Source: Hyphomicrobiaceae bacterium (GTDB lineage Bacteria > Pseudomonadota > Alphaproteobacteria > Rhizobiales > Hyphomicrobiaceae). Taken from it: a DNA stretch of 64,000 bases. The notes under the pieces were generated by a model. The model was not told the origin of the DNA, made no database searches, and saw only the letters and a program-made list of their open reading frames with translations. Positions 26,764-35,545 of this stretch are shown here, piece after piece. Positions within the stretch are counted from its first letter, which is position 1. Each line of letters starts with the position of its first letter. The stretch spans positions 124,001 to 188,000 of the forward strand of contig JAGRKV010000017.1 in NCBI GenBank assembly GCA_020442165.1, written 5' to 3'. Made by a program: the position numbers and the translations under genes.

Positions 26764-27306
26764 CTACTCCTCGATGCCTCCGCCCTTCGCGGCGATGTCC
26801 TTCAGCCATTGCGGGTTGTAGTCGCGCCAGGCGTAGGTTTCATCGACATATGCGCGAGTGTCGAAGGACTTCAGCATGGGGGGTGGACCATGCCAGCTCG
26901 TCAGAATGAATTTGTTGAGATTGGGTGAGCCCTCGAAATGCACGCCGTACATCTCGTGAATGTCACGCTCATAGAAGCCGGCGGGTGCATGGATGTCGTA
27001 GACGGAGACGAAGCGGCCTGGCGATTTCGCGATCAGCGTGTGGGCCGATATGAGCATTTTCGATTCATAGGACCACACATGATAGACGAGTTCGAACTCA
27101 TCGGTTTCTGGCCAGTCGACACACGATATCGAAGACAGATGCAGGAAGCCGCCATGCCCCTTCAACAACTGCAGCAGCGTCGGCAGGCGGTCGGCCGCCA
27201 AATCGACCCGCACGCGCCGCTCGCCTTTGGGCGTCACCCTGACTTCCGACATCTCGTGAAGGATGTGGTCAAGCTGGGCCGGCACACTCGCCCTTTGCGA
27301 CGTCAT
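26764..27306 (-). CDS. NuoC-like (30-kDa) subunit
   Basis: 180 residues from ATG 27306, which overlaps the NuoB-like stop (ATGA). A longer open frame upstream overlaps that gene and is not real sequence. The family signature is FYERDIHEMYGVHFEGSP, equivalent to the ERExxDMFGI region of complex I subunit C. It packs against the NuoD-like subunit in the soluble arm. Two bases separate it from the NuoD-like start. Confidence 0.88.
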   Translation of the reverse strand: MTSQRASVPAQLDHILHEMSEVRVTPKGERRVRVDLAADRLPTLLQLLKGHGGFLHLSSISCVDWPETDEFELVYHVWSYESKMLISAHTLIAKSPGRFVSVYDIHAPAGFYERDIHEMYGVHFEGSPNLNKFILTSWHGPPPMLKSFDTRAYVDETYAWRDYNPQWLKDIAAKGGGIEE

Positions 27307-28064
27307 CGCTCCGACCTCTCGTTCTCGCCGCGCTCTGGATAGTCCTCCGGTATACGGTCCAGTGCCCATTCGGCGTGCTGATCGAGGAGCCTTGTGTGCG
27401 GGCCGGTCGTTCCCGGCCCCATCAGACCATAGTGCTTTGCTTCGGCGACGATGTCGGTCGGCGTATGCCACTGGGGACCGAAAAGAGCCTGCTGATTGGC
27501 CAAGTAGTGATCGTAGTTGCGATAATAGTCGCGCCAGGCATTCGCCTTGCCAGCATCGATCATGCGCATCAATTCCAGAAAGACTTCCTGGACGGCTTCC
27601 GGCCGGGGCATGCAACCAGCGATGAAGAGATCGGTCGGGATATACTGGTCGAGCTGCTTTATCGTCGCGTAGGAGTTCCAGTACATGCCGCCATTGATGG
27701 TGCATGAACCAAATCCGATGACATACTTGGGTGCCTGCATCTGCTCATAGGAGAGGATGACCCGCTTCAGCGTCTTGAGCGCAACGTACCCAGTGATGAG
27801 CAGGATGTCGGCCTGACGCGGCGTGACCATCGGGCTGACGCCGACGCGCTCCATGTCAAAGCGCGAGGTGATCGTCGGTGGGAGTTCGATCGCGCCGCAA
27901 CCGGTGCAGTAGTGCAGTACGAATAGCGAGCGCGCACGGCAGTTGTCCGCGAACCTGCCAATCACGCGCTGCCACGCCGACCGTTCCTCGGCATCGGCCG
28001 TCCGGCAGGTTTCCGGCTGATCGCGCAACTGAAGCGGATTTCTGCTCCCTGCGTTTTCAGACAT
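27303..28064 (-). CDS. NuoB / hydrogenase small-subunit-like protein
   Basis: 253 residues. Four cysteines for the proximal (N2-type) 4Fe-4S cluster are present: Cys53 and Cys56 in HYCTGCGAIELPP, Cys121 in GFGSCTINGGMYW, and Cys151 in FIAGCMPRPEAV. Complex I NuoB has adjacent cysteines (CC). The CxxC spacing here is that of group 4 hydrogenase small subunits, so it groups with Mbh/Ech-type complexes. A GGAGG site nine bases before the ATG overlaps the end of the NuoH-like gene. N- and C-terminal tails (about 45 and 60 residues) are longer than in typical NuoB. Confidence 0.9.
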   Translation of the reverse strand: MSENAGSRNPLQLRDQPETCRTADAEERSAWQRVIGRFADNCRARSLFVLHYCTGCGAIELPPTITSRFDMERVGVSPMVTPRQADILLITGYVALKTLKRVILSYEQMQAPKYVIGFGSCTINGGMYWNSYATIKQLDQYIPTDLFIAGCMPRPEAVQEVFLELMRMIDAGKANAWRDYYRNYDHYLANQQALFGPQWHTPTDIVAEAKHYGLMGPGTTGPHTRLLDQHAEWALDRIPEDYPERGENERSER

Positions 28065-28077
28065 CGCAGCAATCCTC

Positions 28078-28977
28078 CTAGTGCATCATCACCAGCGCCA
28101 GCCCCGCCAACGCAATACCTGTCGGCCATGTCCACATGAAGCGAATGACCTTGTCCGTCTTGTAGCGACCATAGACGTTGGTCAACGCAACGGAGACGAA
28201 GACAACGGCGAACAGCTTCATGAGAAACGTCAGCCAGTTCTCTCCACCGCCGAGGAACATCGTCACGTAGAGCGCGCCGATCGTGTAGAGTTGGAAGGAC
28301 TGCATGACGAACAGCGCGCCCATGTATTTTCCACTCATCTCCGCCATCGGGCCGGTGGCGATCTCTGCGGGGGCGACATAGATCTCGAAGGGTTCCTTGC
28401 CGAGCATCGCGTGCATGGCAATGAAGCCGGCGATGGCCAGCAGCGGCATCTCGGCGGCTCCCCACGTTGCAATGCCGCCGCTCTGCTGATGGGCAATGAT
28501 CTCGGGCAGGCTGGTTGTGCCATAGGCGACGGCAAGGCCGATGACGACGAAAACGAATGGCACGTCGTAGGCCAGCATCGCCGTCAGCGCCCTGCTGATG
28601 CCAATGGATCCGTTGGGATTGGCGCAGGAGCCCACGCCCAATGCCAAGCCGAGCATCGGCACCATCATCAGGTAGACAAGCGTTAACAGATCACCCTGTC
28701 GTGCCAGTCCCTCAAGACCGGGCACAGGCAGGAAGCAGACGCTTGTCGTAATGCCGCCGAGCAGCATGACGATGGCTAGATCGTGCATGATGCCGTGGCT
28801 GACCTGGGTGCGCTTCGCATAGAGCTTGACGATGTCATAGACGGGCTGGAGCAGCGGCGGTCCGATGCGACGTTCGATGCGGGCGCGGACGCGGCGCATC
28901 ATCAATACCAGTGCCAACCCGACCACAAAGGCGATCAGCGGCATCACGATCAGTTCGGCCAGAAGCGATAGCGTCAT
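28078..28977 (-). CDS. NuoH / HycD-like membrane subunit
   Basis: 299 residues from ATG 28977 (GGGAGG seven bases upstream, ATGA overlap with the gene before). About eight hydrophobic helices are visible. Hallmarks are IERRIGPPLLQPVYDIVKL near the start and the acidic loop PFEIYVAPAEIATGPMAEM, which in complex I and Mbh lies at the junction where redox energy is passed to the membrane arm. It joins the Fe-S arm to the antiporter-like arm. Confidence 0.9.
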   Translation of the reverse strand: MTLSLLAELIVMPLIAFVVGLALVLMMRRVRARIERRIGPPLLQPVYDIVKLYAKRTQVSHGIMHDLAIVMLLGGITTSVCFLPVPGLEGLARQGDLLTLVYLMMVPMLGLALGVGSCANPNGSIGISRALTAMLAYDVPFVFVVIGLAVAYGTTSLPEIIAHQQSGGIATWGAAEMPLLAIAGFIAMHAMLGKEPFEIYVAPAEIATGPMAEMSGKYMGALFVMQSFQLYTIGALYVTMFLGGGENWLTFLMKLFAVVFVSVALTNVYGRYKTDKVIRFMWTWPTGIALAGLALVMMH

Positions 28978-30854
28978 GGCAGGCCTCCCGCGGATCGCAC
29001 CCACAACAGACCGGCAACAAGTGCGGCCATGACGTAGAGCGGGGTGATGCCCGCATCAAAGCTTCCCCGCCATGCATGTCCTATGATGTCGGACAGTCGA
29101 ATAAGACTTGCCTCGGCTCTTACGATCCAGCCGCGATACCAGGGGCCAATGACGCGGGCGAGACCTGGATAGAACTCGTGGCTAAAGTGATAGCGCAGAT
29201 CGGCGGAAAGGAAGTGGCCGCCTGCGTAATTGTCATATTGATGAACTGCGCGATGGCGGCCGCCCAGGAGATAGAAGATTACGGCGCCCATGCCCATCAT
29301 GGCCAGCATCGTTCCCACCACCCAGAGCATGTTGAGCGAGCCCGTTGCCAGCGTAACGCCGCCCAGATGGTGTGCTAGGAGCGGCACCCCGATCGCGGCC
29401 TGCGCGCGATCCACCAATTGCAGCGTGAGGCCCGGCATGGCGCCGGTGACGAAACAGATCGCGCCAAGCAGGAGCATCGGCACTGTCATTGAAAGCGGCG
29501 CCTCGCGGATTTCCCAATGTTCCTGCCGCAGCTGGCCGAGGAAGATGTTGTGAATGAGCTTGTAGACTGAGAGGATCGTACCCAACGTGGTGACAAATGC
29601 CAGCGCGAGCAGCAGCGGCTCGCGCCCTTCAAGGAGCGACTTGTAGATCATCCATTTCGAAACAAAACCGTTCATCGGCGGCAGGCCAGCCAGCCCGATG
29701 ATGCCCATAAGCATCGTGACGTAGGAAAGCGGCATGCGGGTGATAAGGCCACCGAGGCGATCAAGGTCCGATGTGCCGGTGCGGTGCATGACGGACGCAA
29801 CAGATAGAATCAGAGCGGCCTGGTAGATGCCGTAGTTCATGACGTGCATCAGGCCACCGGCGGTACCAAGCGGGCTGGCGATCAACACACCCAACAGCAT
29901 GTAGCCGCCCTGGCCGATGCCGTGCCACGTCAGCAGCAAACGTGCGTCGGTCTGCATCAGCGCGATGAAGGTGGCGACGACCATGGTCACGGCCGCCAGC
30001 CACATGATGATGTCGCGTGCATCAAGCCAAATAAACTGGACCGACAAGTTCGTGAGCACGTCTGTCCCGATCACCTGCAATAACGTGACGATGAGGGCAT
30101 AAAGGCCCATCCGCGCTGAGATCGCGTTGAGAAAGGCTGACGAGGCGCCGGGCGTCTCCGAGTAGGCAGGGGCCTGCCACAGATGGAATGGAAGCAGTCC
30201 CATCTTGACGCCAAAGCCAGCCGTCAGCAGGGCCACGACTGTCCACTTCGTCGCCGATGGGAGAGCGGCTACCGCCATGCGAGCGTCGGCAAAGTTGAAG
30301 CTTGCTGCATGAGCCCGGATGATGACGATCGCGGCGAGAACGGCCATGGCTCCGGCAAGAGCGTAGAGAATGTAACGGTATGCCGCGCGCGCTGCTGCTC
30401 CGCCGCGCTGCGTCATCATCGCAAAAGAGGCCCAGCTCACTAGCTCCCAGCCGATGAAGAGGCCCAGAAGGTCTTGTGAGGACAGCAGCACCAACATGGC
30501 AAATACGTTGACGGCGAGCAGAACGTGCTGCCGGCGCATGTCGTACTGTACCGCTCCCCACTGGCCGCTGGAGAACCAGGACGCGAAGAGGGCAGCCGCT
30601 ACAGTTATCAACGCGAAGAACCAACCCAGTCCGTTCATGGACCAGCCGATTTCTTCACCAATGATCTGGAATTTCACCGATGAAGCAATCGCGGCATTTG
30701 ACTGCGCCAGTAATGGTTCCATGAGAGCCAGGACAGCCAGCAGCGCCGCATAAGACAGGGTTGCGATGACGCCGGCCGGCCGCGTACCGCCGAGCAGCGC
30801 CATTGCAAGCGCCACAGCCAACGCACCAAGGAACAGGATGTCGAGCAGGCTCAT
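28974..30854 (-). CDS. NuoL/HyfB-like antiporter subunit
   Basis: A 626-residue membrane protein of the Na+(or H+)-translocating antiporter-like family. Key charged residues in helices are kept: Glu in GLFIGWELVSWASF, Lys in FGVKMGLLPFHLW, His in LLTWHGIGQGGYM, and Lys in MNGFVSKWMIYKSLL. The C-terminal extension of about 130 residues has further hydrophobic stretches, like HyfB/HycC. Together with the MrpD-like gene the complex has two antiporter-like subunits, as in MBX/MBS rather than MBH. It is not possible to tell Na+ from H+ by eye. Confidence 0.88.
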   Translation of the reverse strand: MSLLDILFLGALAVALAMALLGGTRPAGVIATLSYAALLAVLALMEPLLAQSNAAIASSVKFQIIGEEIGWSMNGLGWFFALITVAAALFASWFSSGQWGAVQYDMRRQHVLLAVNVFAMLVLLSSQDLLGLFIGWELVSWASFAMMTQRGGAAARAAYRYILYALAGAMAVLAAIVIIRAHAASFNFADARMAVAALPSATKWTVVALLTAGFGVKMGLLPFHLWQAPAYSETPGASSAFLNAISARMGLYALIVTLLQVIGTDVLTNLSVQFIWLDARDIIMWLAAVTMVVATFIALMQTDARLLLTWHGIGQGGYMLLGVLIASPLGTAGGLMHVMNYGIYQAALILSVASVMHRTGTSDLDRLGGLITRMPLSYVTMLMGIIGLAGLPPMNGFVSKWMIYKSLLEGREPLLLALAFVTTLGTILSVYKLIHNIFLGQLRQEHWEIREAPLSMTVPMLLLGAICFVTGAMPGLTLQLVDRAQAAIGVPLLAHHLGGVTLATGSLNMLWVVGTMLAMMGMGAVIFYLLGGRHRAVHQYDNYAGGHFLSADLRYHFSHEFYPGLARVIGPWYRGWIVRAEASLIRLSDIIGHAWRGSFDAGITPLYVMAALVAGLLWVRSAGGLP

Positions 30855-32377
30855 GGAATGCTCCTCTCCGTCCGTTGGTCCACCCCGACCGAAACGCTGA
30901 GCGCAGCTCTCGCACCTCTTTCAGGCAGCACATGCGCAATATAGGCATCGCGATCAGACGCCACCGCAGCCATGCGATGAATGGCGTCGAGCACGGCAGG
31001 CGCCGTCAGTGTCACCACCGCAAGTCCCGCAGCGAGCAATGTCGCCCGGGCAAGATCACCCCGCAGGATGGCGGGTCCGGATCGTTCCGGTGCAGGCTGG
31101 CCGTAGAGCGCTACTGCTATGCGGAACATGTATGCGGCCTCCACCACGACAGCGGCTAGCACCACAGCGATGGCCAGAAGCACCAGCGGAGAGGCTTTTG
31201 CGAGCGCGGCGGTGACGAGCAGATATTTCGCCCAGAAGCCAGGCAGGGGCGGCACGCCCACAATCGACAATGCGAGGAACACGAACACCGCGGCCGCAAC
31301 GGGCGTGGCCTTGGCAGCGCCGGCCAAACCGTCGATTGGCCCGCGCCAGTTGGCCGCCAGCATGAAGAACGCGGGCTTCACCAGTGCGTGGTGCAGCGCC
31401 AGCGCCAAACCCGCCGCAACTCCAGCGGTTCCGGAGATGGCAAACGCAATCGCCACAAGGCCAAGCTGTGAAACCGACGAGTACGACAGCGCCTGGATAA
31501 GCGTTGCGCTGCCCAATGCGGCAAACTCACCAGCCACCACGCCAGCGATGCCGAGGACGAGAAGCAACTCGCGGGCCTGCTCTCCGGGAAACGCCAACAC
31601 GACAATACGCATGACGATGACAATGGCGAGCTTTGACACGATGCCGGCCAGCAGCGACGCGACACGAGCGCTTGCCGTCGCGTAAACTTCGGGCACCCAG
31701 GTATTGACGGGCGTCAGTTCGGCCTTCACACCGAAGCCCAGCACGAGAAGCAGGAAGGCCGCCATTCCCGTCACGCCGGCCAATCGCTCCGGAGCTAGGC
31801 GAGCGATGTCGGCAAGATTGAGTGTGCCAGTCGAAGCATAAACCAGCGCAATGCCGAGCAGCGCCAACGACGATCCCAACGTGCCTACAATCAGGTAGCG
31901 CAATGCGGCGCCTGCTTCCGCTCCGCTGCCCCTTCCTGCCACGAGGCCATAGGAAGCAACCGCAGTAATCTCGTAGAAGACGAACAGGTTGAAGAGGTCG
32001 CCTGAGAGGGCCAGACCGCTGCCGGCACCCATCAGCAGCACCATGAGAACGTGAGAGCGCACGTTATCGCCCGGACTGGCTGCCCAAAACAGCAGTCCAC
32101 CTGCCAGAAGAGCGATCAGCAAGGTGATGCTGATGCCATCGGCATAAAGGGTAATTCCGAGTGGTGGCGCAAAGCCGCCGAGCGCGGCGACGAGCGGGCC
32201 TGATTGAGCAATGTCGACGGCGAGCATCGCGGCAACGCCCAGCGCGGCTACGACAACCGCTATCCCCAACCAGCGCGCAAGGCTGGCCTGCACGTTTGCG
32301 ACGACCGGCATCAGGAATGCCGCCGCAATCGGCAATGCGATGGGCAGCACCAGAAGCTCGGAGGATCGCGCCATCAC
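30851..32377 (-). CDS. mrpD: MrpD-like antiporter subunit
   Basis: 508 residues with about 14 helices. The antiporter-family signature is complete: Glu in LFVFYEITAVASY, Lys in GFGVKAELTPVNTW, ALHHALVKPAFFM, and Lys in PLPGFWAKYLL. TPVNTWVPEVYATA is the MrpD-type version of the loop. The start is GTG at 32377 or ATG at 32374; both overlap the stop of the MrpC-like gene, so coupling holds either way. In Mbh-type complexes this subunit (MbhH) translocates an ion during the redox cycle. Confidence 0.9.
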   Translation of the reverse strand: MMARSSELLVLPIALPIAAAFLMPVVANVQASLARWLGIAVVVAALGVAAMLAVDIAQSGPLVAALGGFAPPLGITLYADGISITLLIALLAGGLLFWAASPGDNVRSHVLMVLLMGAGSGLALSGDLFNLFVFYEITAVASYGLVAGRGSGAEAGAALRYLIVGTLGSSLALLGIALVYASTGTLNLADIARLAPERLAGVTGMAAFLLLVLGFGVKAELTPVNTWVPEVYATASARVASLLAGIVSKLAIVIVMRIVVLAFPGEQARELLLVLGIAGVVAGEFAALGSATLIQALSYSSVSQLGLVAIAFAISGTAGVAAGLALALHHALVKPAFFMLAANWRGPIDGLAGAAKATPVAAAVFVFLALSIVGVPPLPGFWAKYLLVTAALAKASPLVLLAIAVVLAAVVVEAAYMFRIAVALYGQPAPERSGPAILRGDLARATLLAAGLAVVTLTAPAVLDAIHRMAAVASDRDAYIAHVLPERGARAALSVSVGVDQRTERSIP

Positions 32378-32898
32378 ATGAGCTCCTCAAGACGTGGTAT
32401 GTCCGCCCGCTTCTCGCGCTCTTTCCTCGCGACGCTCGGGCTAACGTGTTGGTCAGGCCGATGCGGAGGTGAGCCACGATCATTTTCCGCCGCTGCTTTT
32501 GCAATCAACCGCTGCACCTCGCGCGTATCGAGCGTGCCGAAGGCTTCGTGGACGCGGATGGCCAGGGCCAGTGCCAGCGCCAATACGCCTACGTCAATGA
32601 CGATCGACGTCAGAACGAGTGCCTGGGGCAGCGGATCGACCATGGCGGTGGGTGCCATGCTGCCTGCAAGAATAGGCGCTGCCGCATCCGCACGATAACC
32701 CACTGCAACCAGGAACAGATTGACGCCCGATCCTATCAGCGCGAGGCCGAGGATGATGCGCGCAAGATTGCGCTCGACCACCATGGCATAAAGGCCGATG
32801 ACGATCAGCCCGACAGCGCCTGCGATCATTGCGTGACCGAGAAGAGATGCCTCCGAAAGGTTTGCTGAGATGAATTCGGGCGGCCATGGAAGAGTCAT
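32374..32898 (-). CDS. mrpC: MrpC-like (NuoK-like) subunit
   Basis: 174 residues: three hydrophobic helices of the MrpC/NuoK family (IVIGLYAMVVERNLARII, then LGLALIGSGVNLFLVAVGY, then LVLTSIVIDVGVLALALAL), followed by a 60-residue charged tail with many Arg, Glu and Pro. The Glu in VVERN corresponds to a conserved NuoK acid. The tail is longer than in typical MrpC (about 110-120 residues). ATGA overlaps join it to both neighbours. Confidence 0.87.
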   Translation of the reverse strand: MTLPWPPEFISANLSEASLLGHAMIAGAVGLIVIGLYAMVVERNLARIILGLALIGSGVNLFLVAVGYRADAAAPILAGSMAPTAMVDPLPQALVLTSIVIDVGVLALALALAIRVHEAFGTLDTREVQRLIAKAAAENDRGSPPHRPDQHVSPSVARKEREKRADIPRLEELM

Positions 32899-33911
32899 GG
32901 TTGTGACCCCGGCGACAACATGCGGTGCAGCAGGCCGGAGAGTTCTGATCCGACCTTCAGTCCGATTGCGACGTAGAGCAGCGGCAGGCTGCCGGCGGAA
33001 ATAAAGGCTCCAAGCGTGCCTTTGCCAAACAGCGGCGTGAGAAACGCCTTGCCGTCCATCAGGCTGGCCAGACCGATCAGCACGAATGCCGCTCCCGCGA
33101 AGCCCTCGATGAACGTCGCCAGGCGATGATGGAACGGGCCTGATGGCGATGCCAGCAACGGCACGATGAAGGCAGCTGCGAGAATTGCACCGCCCTGAAA
33201 GCCACCACCCGGCGTCAGATGGCCGTGAAGCACAATGTAGGCTCCCAGAACAAGCAGAATGGGCAACAGGAGCCGGGATGCACGATCCAGAATGAAGCCC
33301 GCCGGCTGCATCGCCGGGATGCGCGTGCCACTGGTGATTCCCGCACCGCCAAGCACGAGTCCGGCCGCCGTTGCCGCCACAAACAGAATTGTAACTTCAC
33401 CCAGCGTATCGAAGCCGCGATAACCCAGCACGACGGCGGTGACGATGTTGGCGGTGCCAACCTCGCCGGGCGCGGCGGCGACGATTTGTTGCCCGACTTG
33501 CATTGGTGCTGCACCGAATGGCGCCGACGCCAGCACTGATGCCAGCAGCACAGCCAGTCCGGCCAGGAACAGCAATGATGCGAAACGCCCGCCTCCACGC
33601 TGCTGCGGTTGGGGCTGCACGCCCGTCCAAAGCGCAGCGGCGCTGTTTGCTGGCGCGCGATGAGCCGCAGCGGGTGCGCCTATCAATTTCAGGCGGTATC
33701 CTGCCAGAGCCAGCAGTACACCCGATAGACCGGCTCCGACAGCGGCTTCGGCCATGGCGACGTCTGGCGCCTTGAGCAGCGCAAAGAGGACGGACAGGGC
33801 GAGCGAAACCACGGACAAGGCCGCCACTGCGGAGAGGAAGTTTCTTGCTCGCACGACAGCAATTGCCGCGGCCAACATGACAACAACACTGAGCACCGCA
33901 GCCGCGACCAT
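32895..33911 (-). CDS. Fused MrpA-C-terminus/MbhE/MrpB-like subunit
   Basis: 338 residues from ATG 33911, directly at the mrpG stop. The open frame upstream overlaps mrpG and mrpF and is not used. Three parts can be seen. Residues 1-85 are MbhD-like (DUF4040: KAPDVAMAEAAVGAGLSG). The middle is MbhE-like (TAVVLGYRGFDTLGE). The C-terminal third is MrpB (VLHGHLTPGGGFQGGAIL). In Pyrococcus Mbh these are separate genes MbhD, MbhE and MbhF. A 50-residue Ala/Pro/Gln-rich linker follows the first part. No full-length MrpA is present, as expected for a complex rather than a stand-alone antiporter. Confidence 0.87.
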   Translation of the reverse strand: MVAAAVLSVVVMLAAAIAVVRARNFLSAVAALSVVSLALSVLFALLKAPDVAMAEAAVGAGLSGVLLALAGYRLKLIGAPAAAHRAPANSAAALWTGVQPQPQQRGGGRFASLLFLAGLAVLLASVLASAPFGAAPMQVGQQIVAAAPGEVGTANIVTAVVLGYRGFDTLGEVTILFVAATAAGLVLGGAGITSGTRIPAMQPAGFILDRASRLLLPILLVLGAYIVLHGHLTPGGGFQGGAILAAAFIVPLLASPSGPFHHRLATFIEGFAGAAFVLIGLASLMDGKAFLTPLFGKGTLGAFISAGSLPLLYVAIGLKVGSELSGLLHRMLSPGSQP

Positions 33912-34246
33912 CAATCCTCCGTCTTTGCCATTGGCTTTGCCCCATCGATTTCCCGGAGCCACGGCCTGACGCCGGATCGCAGGGCCGCTCGCGCGATGGT
34001 GGATGACCCAACTGGCGAGGTGATGAGCACGAAGAGCAGTATGACCGCGAGCTTTGGCCCCCACTCGGGATGCCGCGCAAATACGCCAAGCACGAGCGCC
34101 AGGGTGCCCAATGTCACGGTCTTGGTAGCTGCCTGGATGCGGTTATAGACATCTGGCATACGGATTAAGCCGATCGCACCCAGCAGCATGAACACGGCGC
34201 CGACAAGCATCATTCCGCCACCGATCCAGTCCTGCAGGCTGTTCAT
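33911..34246 (-). CDS. mrpG: MrpG-like subunit
   Basis: 111 residues. The family segment AIGLIRMPDVYNRIQAATK, followed by TLGTLALVLGVF, is characteristic of MrpG/MnhG (MbhC). Three hydrophobic helices precede a charged C-terminal tail of 30 residues. The ATG overlaps the mrpF stop (ATGA). Confidence 0.9.
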   Translation of the reverse strand: MNSLQDWIGGGMMLVGAVFMLLGAIGLIRMPDVYNRIQAATKTVTLGTLALVLGVFARHPEWGPKLAVILLFVLITSPVGSSTIARAALRSGVRPWLREIDGAKPMAKTED

Positions 34247-34524
34247 GGCCGATTGTCCTTGTGCTCAATAACGCGAGCAATCGCCACAACGCCGATGAAC
34301 GACAACGCGCCGTAGACGAGCGCAATGTCGAGGTAGAGTGCGCTGTCGAGGGCGCTGGCAAGCCAGACAAGACCCGCTGTCGTCATGACTGAAAGCGTAT
34401 CCGCCGCCACGACCCGATCTACGAGCTTTGGACCGGCAGCGAGCCTCAGCATTGTCAGGAGACAAGCGGCTGCGACGAGGATGAAGGCCACGCCGTCGGC
34501 GGTGAGGACATTCTCAGCCGTCAT
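34243..34524 (-). CDS. mrpF: MrpF-like subunit
   Basis: 93 residues from ATG 34524, overlapping the mrpE stop (ATGA). Three helices with the MrpF motif RLAAGPKLVDRVVAADTLS and the C-terminal YGALSFIGVVAIARVIEH. The equivalent in archaeal Mbh is MbhB. The longer frame upstream overlaps mrpE and has no family similarity. Confidence 0.9.
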   Translation of the reverse strand: MTAENVLTADGVAFILVAAACLLTMLRLAAGPKLVDRVVAADTLSVMTTAGLVWLASALDSALYLDIALVYGALSFIGVVAIARVIEHKDNRP

Positions 34525-35045
34525 TGCACGATCTCCCGCAGCACGGCTTCGAACTCCGCGGCGATGGCTCTGGTTGCTGACTTCAAGTCCAGCCCGGGCG
34601 GCGCATCGATCCAATGGACGTGCAGCATCTCGCCTTCGACATCGACGGTCAGCGTGCCGGGCGTCAGCGTGATCGAGTTGGCAAGCCAAAGCCGACCTAG
34701 ATCAGACTTCAGGTCGGTATGAATATCGACGACAGCCGGATTGATGCGCACGGGGCCGGGCGTGGCAACTCGGCGGGCAACATCGAGGTTTGCCACGAGA
34801 AGTGCCCTGCCAAAGCGGACAAAGTAATGCAGTAGATGCATAGGAAGTGCCGGGCGCAGCCGCACAGCGTCGAGCTGCGAGAGATTAGCGCCCGCCATCA
34901 GCGTGGCGGCGAACGCAACGAGTACGCCGGTGGCCAGCTCTACCGGATCGGCGCTACCAACCAGTGCCAACCACACGACCCACAGGCCCGCAGCGGCCAA
35001 AACAGTGCGCTGCAACGGGACCGGCGACCGCGTGTCATTGGTCAT
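34521..35045 (-). CDS. mrpE: MrpE-like subunit, first gene of the ion-pump operon
   Basis: 174 residues from ATG 35045, with AGGAG about five bases upstream. Two N-terminal helices, then HYFVRFGRALLVANLDVARR and the soluble stretch SITLTPGTLTVDVEGEMLHV, diagnostic of MrpE/MnhE. An ATG 39 bases further upstream, with a short Cys-containing extension, is possible but lacks a ribosome site. As the first gene it marks the promoter side of a minus-strand operon reaching to glgC at 21930. All junctions overlap or are separated by no more than 25 bases. Confidence 0.9.
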   Translation of the reverse strand: MTNDTRSPVPLQRTVLAAAGLWVVWLALVGSADPVELATGVLVAFAATLMAGANLSQLDAVRLRPALPMHLLHYFVRFGRALLVANLDVARRVATPGPVRINPAVVDIHTDLKSDLGRLWLANSITLTPGTLTVDVEGEMLHVHWIDAPPGLDLKSATRAIAAEFEAVLREIVQ

Positions 35046-35545
35046 GCAAACTCCTGCCAACAAGGTCCTGCAAAACAGGCACATGTTCCGGCGCCTGGCG
35101 GCACGCGGGTGCGTCAGCTCAGGTGGAGAGGCTAGACTGGTTGGATGGTGACCGGCTTGCTGTAGGTTAAGTTCGCGCCCGACAAGGTGACGCGGGCGAC
35201 GATCGCCGTGTGGTGCGAGGAAACCATCAAGGCGCTTATGCCTCAAGCTGCGAAAGGTTTTTGGAACGCCGCATGGCAACACCAAGGCTCACAAGGACGA
35301 CAGTCTTGATCGAGCGGAATCCTCGCATTGCCAAAGCTCTGGCGCAAAGCTGCGGAACGATTTAATGTTTTGATGGCCTGCTAATTTGGGTACTGCTGGT
35401 TCGCGGCGCTACCTTGCCTGTTAACGCGGATGCAGAGACCGCATTCGCGAGATGTGGGTTATTGCCATTGTGCCGGGGCCGTGCGGACGCGCAGGTGCAA
35501 CGGCGGGTGTGTTGAATTTTCGAAGGGTTGGCGCGAGCCTTTTCC
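35046..35545. other. Divergent regulatory region between mrpE and the Crp/Fnr gene
   Basis: 500 bases without a supportable gene. It must hold the promoter of the long mrpE-glgC operon and that of the regulator. I searched for FNR/FixK boxes (TTGAT-N4-ATCAA) and found no good match, and I see no clear sigma-54 element. Confidence 0.5.

Noticed and set aside
28974..35045. Calling mrpE-F-G-B-C-D a stand-alone multisubunit Na+/H+ antiporter
   Set aside because: No full-length MrpA is present, and the genes are translationally coupled to NuoH-, NuoB-, NuoC- and NuoD-like genes, as in Mbh-type complexes.
35046..35545. FNR/FixK box upstream of mrpE
   Set aside because: No TTGAT-N4-ATCAA-like sequence of acceptable quality was found by reading both strands.
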